NCBI GenBank assembly: GCA_907163375.1
Contig: CAJQUW010006977.1
Coordinates: 1 to 64,000 of the forward strand
Direction of reading: 5' to 3'
Length of the DNA stretch: 64,000 bases
From: Prostheceraeus crozeri
Lineage: Eukaryota > Platyhelminthes > Polycladida > Euryleptidae
Of the stretch, positions 1 through 13,299 are shown piece by piece (position 1 is the stretch's first letter; every line of letters begins with the position of its first letter). The notes beneath the pieces are model-generated. The model saw only the letters and a list, made by a program, of their open reading frames with translations. It had not been told where the DNA came from and searched no databases. A program made the position numbers and the translations under genes.

Positions 1-1992
1 GTCGACTGGCAGTAATGTTCTTAAAGATCTTAAGAAGAATCAAATAACGGAAACCTGCAGCAGTTGCAGATTCTTACCGGAACGCGAGATATTGACACAT
101 ATTGGTTCACCGGATTTGACACTTTTTCAAAATCCGGGCGGATTTTGAGCATCTGAAATGCTGGTATTTTACCCGTTGCCGTTATCTGTCGTTTTTCTAA
201 GGAGCTCTATGATATATTTGTTATTTTCATATTGATAATTTTCATTTATTTCCAGTATCCATTGTTACATAAATGAACACCGTGCAAACTACATGTACAT
301 GTAGGCTATATAGAATGGATATGCCATTGTTGTATGTAGGCAACATCTAATTTACATTCATCTGGAAACCACAGCTCGATTTTTTTACCGAATGGCATTA
401 AATTCTGGAAGGCCACTTGTACAAGAAAATGACTGCAACGTATGTTGCGCTACGTTGTGAAATGAATGTAAATAGACTGTCGCTTCAGAGAAATTTATTG
501 AATACATATTTGTTACTTCTCATGTTCTCCCTTCGAATTTTTTATCATCGACAGGCCTACATCAAATGACGTGATAGCTTGGTAATATGTCATTACTGAG
601 AAATGTAATGATGAAATATAAATCATCTCTGGTCTTATATTAACCCTATCCATACGTGCAAGGGGATTCGGCCCCGTGTCGCATTTTTGCTGTGAACTTC
701 TTAATAAAATTATACTGCTCAACCTACTGAAACGGATTTCGTCAACAGTATTAGAAAGTAGGCTGTTCTGATGACGGTTGAAGATTTACATCATTCTGAA
801 TCAGTGCATCTAAAATAGTCGAGAACCGCCGATATCTACAAATCAGCAATTCTGTTGCCACAAAGCCTGAGTAAATCAGTCTACGGCTAATTAAACCAGA
901 AATTGAGAACAAAGTACAGTTAAATCGTTTTGAAGCGAAATCCTAGAGACACATGACTTGAACTTTCCTTTGCTTTTCAAGTAAAAACCGGGTCATTGTT
1001 TTAAGCTTGCATCTTCAGTAAGCGATGCATCGGGGTCATGGAGCTATCTGATTAAAAATGATTTTCAAAAAAGGCAAAATTTAATGGGCAAATACGGTAC
1101 ATCGGCAGAAAAGTCGCACAGTTTTTAAGTGAACTTTCAAAACATGAAGATATCGCAACCACAAAGAGACGAGAAAAGTCAATCTCGCTACATTAAGGAG
1201 CTTATTGCTAAGAAAATTCAGGTACTGGATTGAATTTTTGAGGAAAATGAACACTTGACTCTTGAATTAGCTCAGAAGACAGGAAATTCAAAGATTCAGC
1301 TTTCCTTCTCTTTAATCTACTTGTCCAATTATATTTCTTCAATGTCTTACGTTTCTCATTTCTTTCACAATTAAAGGGCTCTTAAATCAAGGATGAATTT
1401 CGTATCACTAATTATTGCCAAATCATTACAGCCTGCAGTTAAAATAACAACACTGATCATTTCAAAACTAAGAAGAAAAATTCAATTGTCTGTACTTCTG
1501 AAGAAATTGAATTATTTTTTCAAAAATTGGAAAAACCAGGAATTCGTTTCGAGCTTTTCATTTCAAGCAATGCTAAAGAGATGTCGTCTCCATATTGTGC
1601 ATCTCATTCCGAAGTCGCAGTTTGGGCATTCCCGCAAGCTTAATTACAGAGGCTTGAAATGCAATGTGTATTTATCAAGCAAAAAATCAGCCAAAAATAG
1701 TGATCGAGAGTCCTACTCCAAGCGTCACAATTACTAAGATTAGCACACTTCAGTGCAATTATGTTTATACTTATTATCAGTTTCATGTTAGAATTGAAGT
1801 TTTTAAGAATTTTCGAATATTGCTCCGAGGAGATAGCGTCCAAATCTGCACAGTGATTTGATTTTGAATGACAACACCGCCACTCATTGTGCTGCAATGT
1901 GAGGCGATAAGTGTATCAGAGATTGATAAAGATGGTCATGCACTGGATTTAAGTCTACATTGGAGATGCAAGATTCAAGACATTGCTCTATG
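1..1992. other. No recognisable gene
   Basis: This AT-rich stretch has only short open frames with no family resemblance that I can see. The few frames above 60 codons (for example near 1,393-1,737) have low-complexity, Lys/Ser/Leu-rich composition typical of chance frames. I see no inverted-repeat pair or target duplication here. It is best read as non-coding or anciently decayed repeat sequence. Confidence 0.5.
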
Positions 1993-4181
1993 CAGTGGAG
2001 GGAGCAGTTAATCGATTCCACACGATCAATCGTGCGACGGAATTAACCGCGCGATTCTTGAATGACCAAGAATCGTACGATTTTTTGCAATTTGACTTCT
2101 CAATGAAATTTGCTTGATGAGGTAAAAATAATATTTCTATTAACTCTTTAATCTTTGAGATAATTGCAATGCACGCCTTCCTGGGATCATGTATAGCTAG
2201 ACAGAGTTGCCGTGTGAAATTTCTATGAGAGCTCCCCAATAGCATTAAACACGCTCGCATAGGCCAGGCTTAGGTATCTTTTAGGTGAATAATTTTGCAG
2301 ATTTAGATTGTTAATTTAGGTGAATTGATGATACCTAAACTACCTAAATTTATCGAGAATAATTGTATGCTGTGTTCATTTTTTGCTTCCTTGCTTTTTC
2401 GTTGTCTAATTTGAAAACGAATACATTGCAATGCACGTAAAAGTTGATAAGAGATCATAACAAGAGATGATCAGTTGTCAATTTACATATGACATACAAT
2501 TTTATTTCAAACCAAATAACAGCAGTGCAAGTCGTTGTCTGTGCCAATTTTGCGAACAGATCAGTTAACCTCAAATGCTACTGATTGGCTATATAACTGC
2601 GTGTATATTATTCAATGTGAGTCATCATTCTTGCAGTTACAATACTAATTCGTCACAAAAAAAATCTCTAAACGTCCTGCACTAACTACTGAATAGAATT
2701 TCGATGCAGCAACATCAGAAATTGTCAGAGAAATATCCTTCGGGTGCATCCATATTTTCACTCATCATAATATCTGATGATGTTCGAGATAACACTGGAT
2801 TTTTTGAAATTACATGCGCTCCGCAATATCAAAATAGCAACGTTTAGTCGAAAAGAAAACAATTTATGCGTTTAGACAAAATTATTGGAATTTAGGTGGA
2901 AAATATATTTTAGGTGATTCATCTAGATTGTCGATGTCTAGTTATTATGTATGTTATATGGCACACCACTATACGTTCTCAAGGCACAATCAAACAAAGT
3001 AGATCCTTACGATATATTATATGTCTGCACTGAAATTATACAAATGCATTGACAACAATGCGCATCAATGCATGATTTAGATTTAGCATGCACACTATGA
3101 ACATACCCCGGTAACAATTCCACTTGCAGATTCACTATTTATGAAGATTGTAGAGTTCCAGTTCGCCTGGGTATATAATAGAAACATGTCCTCAGACTTG
3201 AACTATTTAAGCACAAAATATCCACGGTAGTAGGCAGTTTTCTCCCTACAAGCGCTCGTCATTACGGCTCGGAATTGCCCAAAACAACTTAAAATATCTG
3301 GAATGGCTGAGCAACGGCTGTTCTGTGTTTATCTATCCTGGCTATGCCGTGCGGCTGATAATCATAAAGATCATAGAGTGCCAATTATAGATATTTAAGC
3401 TAGTCTGGGCCACTCCGAGCCGTACTGACGAATCTTTCCAAGGCAGTGTCTACTGTCACAGAATTTTTGTGCCTAGAATTGCTCAAGTCTGAGGAAATCT
3501 CTCTATTAGATTTGCCAATCTTTTGAGAACGTTAATAGTTTAATAGAGTTTTTTAGAGTTTAATAGTTTGATTTAATTGATGCATAATTGTACATATCTC
3601 ACGGCTGATAGAATAAACGGCAGATACTTACACTCATACAGCTATATTCTATAAAATATAGTTAATAAAGACCAAAAGAACCAAAACAGGGAAACAATTA
3701 TTTGAATTATATACTTGATAGTGCATGTGCAGTACATGATGTGGTACTTACAGTACTTCTACGATGGCAGATTTGCAGTAGAATCTTATAAATAGAAATT
3801 ATCAACAATTTTCATGCTTTGTTTGAGACCTTTCATATATTCTGATTTACTATGCTGCTTGTATTTATTATTTACAGTTATTTTCTATTTATTATCCCAA
3901 CCACTTGCAAATATCAATACTTGCTTAATAATTGCATTAATCAATAGCGTAGTTATAATCTCAGTCAAAATATGCTGAGTGACACATGTTCTCAATTTTA
4001 ATGGAAGTAATCAAACTTTTAATGAAAAATGTTCTAGAAATGAGAAATGACATAAGCTAGATTGACTGTGAACTTTTAGTCACTGAATCTTAAAATGGTC
4101 AGAATCGCTCGTCTTTCGATTAATGGTGCACTGATTCGCACGATTCGGAATCGTGTGAAAATCGAATGGAGCCCGCCACTG
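1993..4181. mobile_element. Possible non-autonomous hAT-like element
   Basis: The left end begins CAGTGGAGGGAGC and the right end, read on the other strand, begins CAGTGGCGGGCTCC; both continue into related sequence containing CACACGAT and AATCGTGCGA. The flanking octamers are GCTCTATG (1,985-1,992) and GCTCCGTG (4,182-4,189), which match at 6 of 8 positions, as expected of an old 8-bp hAT target duplication. No transposase frame is visible inside, so this would be a decayed or non-autonomous copy. The imperfect ends make the call tentative. Confidence 0.45.
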
Positions 4182-4240
4182 GCTCCGTGACATTTAAAAG
4201 CGGGATTCGAGTTAAATTATCGATGATTAGGTTTTCTTAA

Positions 4241-6366
4241 AGGGGAATTCCACGCATTTTGCAACATGGGCTGAAATGAAAGCTATTATCGAGTAGAACA
4301 ATGAGTGGCGATTCGTTTTTGCGCTAGCGATGTTGTTAGCGCTAAAAATAGCTTTAACTGGTGACGTGTGACGTCACTTCGCTGAACAGATGAACGCCTG
4401 CCGTCGAGTCGATTTACTTGCTGCTCTGCGTCAAACAACAGTTAGCTGATGCGTTATTCTTTGTACGTTGATGGAATCGGACGAAAATCATCGCCTGCCG
4501 TAGATGCGACCAATGCAATGTCGAATCAAACAGAGAGTCGCGTGTAGGAGCCCGCAATAACCTCACGATCATTTATCATATTGACGCGGCGAAGTTGTGA
4601 CTTTAAAATACTTAGCGTTCAAATAATGTATTATCCAGGGCTGCGGAAGCGAATGGTTTTATTAGTGCAAGAAAATGTCTCCTAAAATCGCAAAAGCTAC
4701 CGAACCGATAACCGACAGCAGAAACCCATAATTATGAGGTACGGTGCATGTACGTACACGTAGTAGACTTGATTCATTTATCTCATGAGTATATTTAGTT
4801 ATTTAGTATAAGTAGATATTAGATAAACCCCAATTTATTTCAGGTGCGATTCCCCCGGATTTAGCTCCAAGTACTGTACTTATTCAGCCATGTGTACAAA
4901 AACTGGTTTGATAGTTGATTTTGAAAATATTGATGTTTCTGAAACTTCGAGCAGTGTTAGAATGGAAAAATTAGCTTGTGAGCGACTATTGCGTCGCTTG
5001 TCTGTTTGTTTGGATGATATTTACGCTATTTCAACAGATCGCCACACAGGTATTCGCAAGTTGATAGAAAAAGATTTTTCATTCATTCGTCATGAGTTTG
5101 ACCCTTGGCATATAGCCAAAAGTCTTAAAAAGCGACTTCACATGGCAGCGTCCTCATCCGATTGCGAAGATATTGCTTTGTGGACGAAATCGATTTGTAA
5201 CCACCTGTGGTGGTCCGCCGCCTCTTGTGATGGACATCGTGATGTTTTGATCGAAAAATTTCAATCGATCAGTAAACATATAGCCAATGTTCATGAATGG
5301 TCGACAGGACAATATTTCTTGAAGTGTGCTCATGAGCCGTTGGAGGAGGATCGGCTTTGGTTAGACCCTAACTCTAAATTCCAAAAGATTTTCGAAATAG
5401 TGACGGACCGAAAATTAGTAAGACATTCGACAAATGAGTATGTTCATTCATACGTCAGCTCTGGAGTGCTTCCATTCTGTACTTCTGAAATATGCTCCTA
5501 AAAGACTTCATTTTCGCCAAGATTATTATAGATGTCGTGTCATGTTGCTATTATGGATCATAATTTCAATATCGGTAGCCAAAGTGATAATACGAAATTC
5601 AAGAATGAATGGCGGAAGTCAACAAAACGATGGATTAGAAGGCGTATTTCTGAACCAAGGACATTCAAGTGGCGACAGGCAATATTTTTAGAAGTCCTAC
5701 GCTTGCGTATATTACATTCGGGATCGGGCATTGTCTGAGCTTGGATGCACATACTTCAGTGTCATTTTCACTGCTTATCAAAATATACTAATTTGAATAC
5801 GAGTATATTAGGTTAATTTCATGTTATTACGTTATGTGTCATATCTATTGCTAACATTAAAAATTAAGCCTGGTTCACATTCACATTGAAAATCGTAGAC
5901 TTTGACAATGATCTTGTCAATAGAGTGTCAATAAGATTTTTCGACGCAAGCGTCGAACTTCGGGTAATGTGAATCCGAATTTAGAATCATATAAGAATCA
6001 TAATAGATTTTGAAGGACTAAATCACAACTCTGAGCACCTTATGGAATTGAAAATATCTACAGTAAAGTAGGTAATAATAAATTAATCAATTCAGTCTAC
6101 TCACCTATGATTCTGATGATTTTCGTCCGATTCCATCAACGTACAAAGAATAACGCATCAGCTAACTGTTGTTTGACGCAGAGCAGCAAGTAAATCGACT
6201 CGACGGCAGGCGTTCATCTGTTCAGCGAAGTGACGTCACACGTCACCAGTTAAAGCTATTTTTAGCGCTAACAACATCGCTAGCGCAAAAACGAATCGCC
6301 ACTCATTGTTCTACTCGATAATAGCTTTCATTTCAGCCCATGTTGTAAAATGCGTGGAATTCCCCT
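4241..6366 (+). mobile_element. Kolobok-type DNA transposon, TTAA target site
   Basis: Two almost perfect 252-bp inverted repeats (4,241-4,492 and 6,115-6,366) start AGGGGAATTCCACGCATTTT and are flanked on both sides by TTAA (4,237-4,240 and 6,367-6,370). TTAA duplications occur in Kolobok and piggyBac elements. The internal frame at 4,890-5,501 resembles Kolobok-type transposases rather than piggyBac. At 2.1 kb with only a partial transposase, the copy is probably internally deleted, but the well-conserved arms suggest it is not very old. Confidence 0.75.
4890..5501 (+). pseudogene. Kolobok-like transposase fragment
   Basis: The 203-codon frame lies in the middle of the TTAA element. It has the pattern I associate with this transposase family: a TDRHTGIRK segment, then FDPWHIAKSLKKRL, a Cys-containing stretch, and ICNHLWWSAASC. 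A likely splice acceptor (polypyrimidine then CAG) sits just upstream near 4,842, so the frame may be an internal exon. It lacks the N-terminal zinc-binding domain and a full catalytic region. Family assignment comes from remembered sequence texture plus the TTAA target; it was not confirmed by a search. Confidence 0.6.
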
Positions 6367-6370
6367 TTAA

Positions 6371-7400
6371 CTAAGCGCTATGCCTCCGCCTCTTTCTATT
6401 TTTCTCCTCGTGATTATTTTTTATACGCAAGCATACTGCTCTTACTCATTTACCAGTACCGACGAAATACATCTTTCTACAAAAAGAAGCCTTATTGCAT
6501 TTTCTCATTCGATATCTCATCATTAACAGGGCATTGCACCGAGCTATAGGAAAGAGGGATCGAGTGCCACATTTTTTTGCCCATTGAAGAGCGATTGAGC
6601 GAGCGAACATGTCAGCTTGTCGAGAATGAGAGCGAGATTCTAAATTGATGAAGGCCAGCGAGAGTATTTTAGGCTCAATGTTTTTTGTCTTTTCAGATGT
6701 ACACCTCCATGTAAGTATATAAATGAAAAATCTAATTAAGTGCCTGTATGTATTCTGCTTAAAGAATAAAGAGCTGTTTCGTTCCCTAAAACACAGATTG
6801 ATTCATAAAAACGAAGTCAATCAAAGTTGTCCGACATAAAAAGAATCTTAAATCAGTCAATGCTCATCACGATCTTGACTAAAGCTTTCAGGCACCCACA
6901 TTCACGCAAATCAGCGAAAGAAGACAAGAACGCCTTTTTCTTACCTGCCCAAGACGACACAGGAAATCATAACAGCAAGTTGAAGAGAGACATCAGACAC
7001 TGGAAACGGATAGGAAGCTTCGCATCAAGACAACACGAAGCGACACACCCAGTAAACGAACAAATGCAACTGCTGTCGAGAAGTGCCCGGGGGAGGAGAT
7101 AGCCTTTCCGATACCACCCGGCTGCTACCACACCCAAGACAAAGCTGTTCACACAGGTTGAACAGCATTGACCAAGTGAGGCAGCAACCCAAATGGTCCC
7201 ACCCCACACCTGCTCCAAAGAGAGGCAGCGGTCATCGCTGAGGGGGCTTTGGAAAAGGCATAGCCAGATATGCCACAGGGTAAGAGGCGCAAAGAGCTTT
7301 GTTACATACCCCAACAGCTAAGATTCGACTGTCAGGATCAACAAAAAAAAACATCAACATCAACAGCCACTGAAGAAAGTCTTTTGCCCGACTGCCTTGA
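6371..7400. other. No recognisable gene
   Basis: This segment follows the Kolobok right end. Short frames exist on both strands (for example 6,827-7,102), but none shows a domain I recognise. The distal part from about 7,000 could be the 5' side of the LINE remnant that follows, because its composition and the run-on into 7,420-7,990 are compatible, but I cannot support that by motif. Confidence 0.4.
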
Positions 7401-7419
7401 TCATCAACTAAAATCATAA

Positions 7420-7990
7420 GAGAAATAACAGAAAGCCATGGAAACCGTACATCCAATCCATTAGCAAGCAGGCAGCTCAACGCATTAGTAGTCTCTATCG
7501 TGCCAGCAGCTATCTTCCACCACAGACTGTCTGCTATCTTTACAAGTCCACTATTAGTCTCTGATGGAGTATTGTTGTCATCTGTGGGCCGGCGCCCCAC
7601 AAACGCATTTCAACCTCCTTGAACGGGTTGAGAAACGCGTCAAGAATCTCATGGGTGAAAAACTTGCTAGCAAGTTGCAGCCGCTCTCCGTCAGACGGGA
7701 TGTTGCCTCACTCAGTCTCTTCTACAGATACTATTTAGATAGAAGCAGCTCTGCAGTAAATGAGTGCGTAGCCAAACCTAAGATCTTCTCCAGAAGCACA
7801 CGCAGATCTAATGCACTCACATGCTATCATGTGAGCTTAGAACGCGCACGTACTGTTAGTCGTTCGTGAAGTTATTTTGTTCACACGGCACAGCTTTTGA
7901 ATCAGCTTCACCAGACCACTCTCCCTGACCTATACAATCTTGATACTTTCAAGAGGCGTGCGAACAGGTTTCTCATGAAGACAGATTAAT
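7420..7990 (+). pseudogene. LINE reverse transcriptase, C-terminal remnant
   Basis: Reading across a stop near 7,565 gives the typical C-terminus of a CR1/Jockey-group ORF2: MEYCCHLWAGAP, then LLERVEKRVKNLMG, a VRRDVASLSLFYRYY segment, and at the end FKRRANRFLMKTD. These residues follow the polymerase domain in such elements. At least two frame breaks and the missing polymerase and endonuclease show a 5'-truncated dead copy. Confidence 0.7.
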
Positions 7991-8799
7991 CAGATTAGAA
8001 AGTCTTTTTTTTTATTTTAGTTATTTAAAATGATACAATTTATTACTTTTTCATTGAGTAAACCCTGGCTTCTTTGATGGCTCATAACAGTGCTAGGGGT
8101 GAAAATTCTGTAAAAAATTAACTAAAAACGCTATCCCGATAACTTTCTACACAAGACATGAATGACATATGATTCAGAAATGAGTAGACCGTCAGAGGTG
8201 TGGACAGTGGAAGCATCGGTGGACGTGGCCATTTTGCTCGGAGGCATAGGCCGAAGCGGAAGTGGGAAAATCCGTCTCCACATCATCTACTTACATTTAT
8301 CTTGCAGTACGCACATATTGGTCTATTTAGAGGAAAAGCAACGCTCCCTGTACTTGCGATAGGAATTGATGGCTTCGTTACATTTAAAGTTGCACCGAAT
8401 GGGTAAAGTAATTGCAAAGCCTGTTGATAGCTCATATCATAATCAGAAGATGATAATGTCGGTTTTCCAACGAATTCGCTAATGGCTCTGAAATTTAACG
8501 GCAAAATAACCTTGTTTATATAAAATGATTGAATGACATGACTCACCGATTGAGGATGCCGTTTGAAATTAGCGTTTCTTTTGGATTGAAGTATTTGTAG
8601 TAGCTAGTTCGCACCACAGAATCTGTGAATTGACATTCATATTTTGACTTGATTGTATTTTCGTCTTAATTAGCTCTTTCACGCATAGATCACATATAGA
8701 AGAAAGAGCAGTCACAAAATTATACTAATACTACACAAAATGAGCGGTCATGTGACTCTGCTAACCGTACAATAAGAGTAATTCATATCTAATTTTTCA
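7991..8799. other. No recognisable gene
   Basis: AT-rich sequence between two LINE remnants. The open frames around 8,160-8,550 on both strands are short and share no motif with known families. Nothing here can be supported as a gene. Confidence 0.4.
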
Positions 8800-8990
8800 C
8801 TTTCTGGAGTTTGATTCAAAAATGATGTTCTTCAGGCATTCGAGATCTTCTCTTACACAGGCATACCACGTTTTCTTCGATCTTCTTGATGGACGGCGAC
8901 CGTCAACCGATGAATGATGTGCCTCACCGATGTTGTCGGTTGCTCTCTTTACATGTCCGAACTACCGCAAGCGTTTCTGTCGTAGGCGAA
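8800..8990 (-). pseudogene. LINE C-terminal fragment (minus strand)
   Basis: On the minus strand this short stretch reads like the last part of a non-LTR retrotransposon ORF2: a HVKRATDNIGEAHH segment followed by DGRRPSRRSKKTWYACVREDL. The 'GRR..GRPKK.W...I..DL' signature follows the reverse transcriptase in several RTE/ingi-like LINEs. Nothing of the polymerase remains. Confidence 0.55.
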
Positions 8991-9149
8991 TAGGTAATTC
9001 GGGTGGGCCACAAAGTCTTGCCACTTCTTCACTTGTCACTTTATCCTTCAACTTTACGTGTTTAAGTTTCATTCCGCACGTGAACTTCAAGAAAAAAGCA
9101 CCATGGCCTGGAAACCTTTCCCGCATTATACACAGACCTAACTCCTAAG

Positions 9150-11480
9150 TTAGAAGATTATTCGTCAAAGAAAACCATCAGAACATTCGCTCAGCACTTT
9201 GAACATGCACACCGAATAAAAGGATATTTCGAGTGAATAGGAGCAATTCATTTACATTACTGTGGCTCTGGCAACCTACTTTCCTTACCTTCGTTCACAT
9301 TTATCCCAAGCTCCTTCAACATCACGTTGATATTGGATTGAAGTCGTTCTTTTGTGAATTCACCGAGTAATAGAAGAACTGATCCACCATTAACCATAAA
9401 TGCTTTCAATTCGCTGATCTATAGTTGATGAAAGATAACATGATCTCCATCAAATAATGAAAAATGAAATATTTATTGATAAATGAAGTGTTTATCAAAA
9501 ATAAAGAAGAATATACAACTATACATTTTCGTTTGTCCAAAATGGTAGCAAAAATAGCAGTTCTCTCGAGATACTTTTTATGGTCAGAGTTAGAAAGTTA
9601 TGTTAAAATGGCTTTGACAGGGCCTTCGGCGTCCAGCGCCTTCTCTCGGTCGATGTAATAGGTAAAGTCGGCAGCCTGTGTGAACTATATACATTGATAT
9701 CAGATTCTCGATTAATTTGAAAAATTATAATTCGAATGACTAGTTCAATAAAGAGCAACAAATCCATAAGCGAATTTCTGCTACGATTTTCATGTAAACA
9801 TCAAAAGCAAGGTTTCGACTTCATAATAAGTAACATTAGTGAATGTTTATCAGAAGAGCTGAAAGAAGTTAAATTCACAAAATGAATGCAGAATGCGGTT
9901 ATGATTCCAAACGGACGCTCACCTCATTATATGTAAAAAGTTCCCTTGGAGAAGCTATTATAAGAATATTTGCGTCTTTTAATGTCTTCTCTGATATCAC
10001 ATCCCTATTCCTGAAATTGAACATTCCTCATCGTGAATACGATATAGTTACAAGGTTGAACTTCTGCATAATGTAAAAATAGCCAGTTATCAACATCTAC
10101 AATTGACAAAATAACAGCGTCCTCGTGCATGATGAATGCATGCAGGTCATCTACAGATCAATGCGATGCAATAGTATTAAATCATAGCTAAGAAATTGTA
10201 GAACAATATCTATTCTATGATGAGATTTAGCAGTAGCTTATTCGAGTTTAGGTGAATCCTAAGACTTGATGTATTTTCAAAGTACACCTCATCACTTTTC
10301 ATTGCTACATGGTTGATGAATAGTAGACGCTTTTAGCAGTAGTATGACATTTTATCAATTTGCGATAGGAAAATTTATTGAGCAAAAGAAGGTTTTTTGT
10401 AAGATGCCCACGATGTTTCAGATAAAATACGAATAACCGAAATTTTCAACATTTTAAGTCAATTCGCAGACCTGAATGGCAGCCATTTTATCCAATATCA
10501 GGAATTTTCAGCTATTTCACATCTCTCGACATCGACAACTCTCCATTTAACATTACATCAACATCCGGAGTAAATATGAGATGCGAAACAAACATTAACT
10601 GAAACTCTACTCAACGTATACTATTTCGTTATACTATACTCGGGCAATGAATATTAGTCCGAGTATAGCTGCGACTTTAGATAGGGAGTTGTGTCGATGT
10701 TGACAGATATGAGCTGGGCATGCTGATGATTCCTGACATTGGATGAAACGGCAGCTATTCAGATCTGTTCTCATTTTTAATAGTTATCCATTTTTACCAA
10801 CTCAATATCTAATTACTCCACTTATGTGCATGATCAACAAAACAAAATGTAGAATAAGAGACGCCTCCTAAGTGGAAGGCTAACAAACTATAAAGAAATG
10901 AGTGAAGCGCCTCTTACTAACGTACTCACAACCGTTGGTATCTCCTCGTCATTTGGAATTCTGCTTCGCTGAATACTAATATGATAAAATACAATGGAAA
11001 TTCGCCGTTTCTGACTATACTACTGATGTAGTTTTGAAGATATTATTCATTAGACAATACACCCAATTGAAACAATAAACTTATTTTTCAACGAAAGTCA
11101 AGTGCGTCAAAACATAATCATCTCACTGATTGTTAATTGATTTTGTTGTCATAAGTTTATATATCTTTTATCTGAAATTTAAGGGTTTAAATGTGTAGCA
11201 TTCCGTAGAACATTTAAGAGAGGAAATGTGAAAGGATCCACTTACATCACGACATTCCATTTTGTTTTCAGCTTTTGGTATAGAATCTTGAACCCTTGAG
11301 TAATTGAGAATGGTTCCCTCTTCGAAGCGTCGAACATGATGGTATTGGCAAATCCTCGATCTCCAGACGAATTCATTACTCTAAAAATAGCATGCGGACT
11401 GCACGTGCATGTATTTATCCGACAAATGTCTAGGCCGATTAGAATATTGGACAAACAATTTCTCACCCGTATACTTCTGA
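9150..11480. other. No recognisable gene over 2.3 kb
   Basis: AT-rich sequence with no frame above about 75 codons, no inverted repeats that I detected and no family motifs. It may contain old decayed repeats. Confidence 0.45.
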
Positions 11481-11487
11481 TGCATGA

Positions 11488-12366
11488 GATCCATTGGACA
11501 GCCTCCGATGGAAAGGGTTGGAATTCTGGACCACCTTCTCCATCCCATCAGGCACCCCCTGGCATCCGATTGGTCACCGGCGCTGATGTCCTGTCAACAC
11601 CGATCGCTGGGCGGCGGTCAATTAACCTGGCTAACCCCATAGTCTGGTGGAGGGTAGTGGAACCTTGATGGAGTAAATCCCATTAAAGCTTTAGGCATCC
11701 ACCTCTTCGAAGCCTTTTGTGGCTCCACACCCACTGCCTTAGTGGGTAAGAACTCAAAAGACTTCAAAAGCCTATGGCTCCCACCCAGACAGAAAGGTTG
11801 CCGAAGTACCGCGTGGGCATCCTCATTAGCCTACGTGAAGATGAATGATGAAGGAGGAAACCAACTATGTTCAGGATATGATGGCCATCGGCCTGATACA
11901 AGTTTGTGTGGCAAGGCAAGGAGGACGGCAACGTTGGGGTTGGGATTCTCATAGCGGAGAAATGGGCTGACAAAATTGAGGGAGTGGAAGAATCTCCAGA
12001 GTGTTGCATTGTTGTACGTATCTTGGTGGATAAGAGTGTGTGCAATGTCCTGTCCGCATATGCACCTCAAGCAGGAAGAAGTGATCAAGAGAAGTTGACT
12101 GATCATTCATCAGATATGATCATTCTTGGTGCTGACTTAAATGGTCATGCAGGACGAGACACTTAACGGATACGATGGTGGGCATGGTGGCTTTGATTTC
12201 GGTAACAGGAATAATGAAGGTTTGCGAATTTTGGCGTTTACAAATGTGCATGGTCTCGTTCTGACCAACACTTTCTTTAAGATAGACACGGAAAAGTTGG
12301 TGACGTGCAGTTCTGGAGGAAACGCGAGTGCATCCTCATCCGCAGTCGAGATAGATCATTCCAAAT
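11488..12366 (+). pseudogene. LINE endonuclease (EEP) fragment
   Basis: The frame at 11,906-12,166 contains GVGILIAEKW, a LSAYAPQAGRS segment and MIILGADLNGHAGRD, which is the apurinic-type endonuclease signature GDFNAHVG in diverged form. After a frame break it continues as GGHGGFDFGNRNNEGLRIL and VLTNTFFK, the end of the same domain. Upstream sequence to about 11,488 includes further LINE-like coding debris. This endonuclease type pairs with the reverse transcriptase tail at 25,994-26,870, so both may come from one LINE family. Confidence 0.7.
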
Positions 12367-12989
12367 AGAATCATACCACGATTGCGAGTTTGGAAGCTAA
12401 AGTCTCCTCATTTTTTGAAATTAAATTATCGACTTTAAAAACGTCATCTAAAACCGTTCAAACATCAGCATATTCATACTCCAGTAGTGATTCACAGAAA
12501 AAGTAATAAGATATTAGTCCCACAGGGCAACCAACAGTGGAACACCAATAATTATCGTGTCGCGTCTTCAAACTCGTACATCACATCACTTTTGAGGTAA
12601 GATCATACATGCAGTTTTGATACTAAAAAGAATTCTCGTCGGTGATTTTATCAACTCCTGGAAAGAATATTGCCTCCCTTGCATCTGAGAACGTTAACCA
12701 CACAATTTCAAGATTGGACTTCATTCTCGCGCTTTCAATTCTGCTAAGTCACCGGACGTTTTTTGCTGCACAATGACGTCAACAAGACTTTCCTACGCAA
12801 GAGACCAACTTCTGCACTTGTGGCCTGCTGATCTCCACATCTCGCGAGCAACACGACGCCGCTTATGGTTCCTAAAACTGCTACACAAGCCAACGAAGTG
12901 TTGTGATCCGCTATATTGTTTGTGTACGGTATTGTTAGATGTCTTGGTTAACGCTTGTGGTTGATGTATTGTTCAGTGACGGATTAAGT
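12367..12989. other. No recognisable gene
   Basis: Short open frames only (for example 12,773-12,964). No domain, repeat or terminal structure could be identified. Confidence 0.4.
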
Positions 12990-13170
12990 GCTGCTGTTAC
13001 GTTTGAGCTGCTGTCCATTGTATCTCTTTGGATGAAAGCATATCCCAAAGAGGTTTTGAAAGCGTACTGTAATGAAGTACAAATCGTTGCCCCACATAAC
13101 TACATAGACCGAGGAACGATCTCAAAGCTTGACGAGTCTCTGACAAAGTTATTTTATCAATTGCAATTAA
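12990..13170 (-). pseudogene. Gypsy-type LTR retrotransposon fragment
   Basis: On the minus strand the frame contains ETRQALRSFLGLCSYVGQRF, then STLSKPLWDML and WTAAQ. This is the junction between reverse transcriptase and RNase H of Gypsy/Ty3 elements ('k.lRsFLGL..YY..Fi..fs.i..PL..Ll.....W'). Only about 60 codons survive. No LTRs were seen nearby. Confidence 0.7.
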
Positions 13171-13299
13171 AAGCAAGAGATGGGCGGCGGCAAATGCTTC
13201 TGTCCACACCGGTGACATAGGAGACCTGAGCAAGCTCCCAGAGGGACTCACCATCCCAGCCGTCGCTTCTCTCGGAGAAAAGGAGAGGCATTATATCCA

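Noticed and set aside
8162-8546. Overlapping frames on both strands near 8.2-8.5 kb
   Set aside because: No shared motif, short, and mutually overlapping; consistent with chance.
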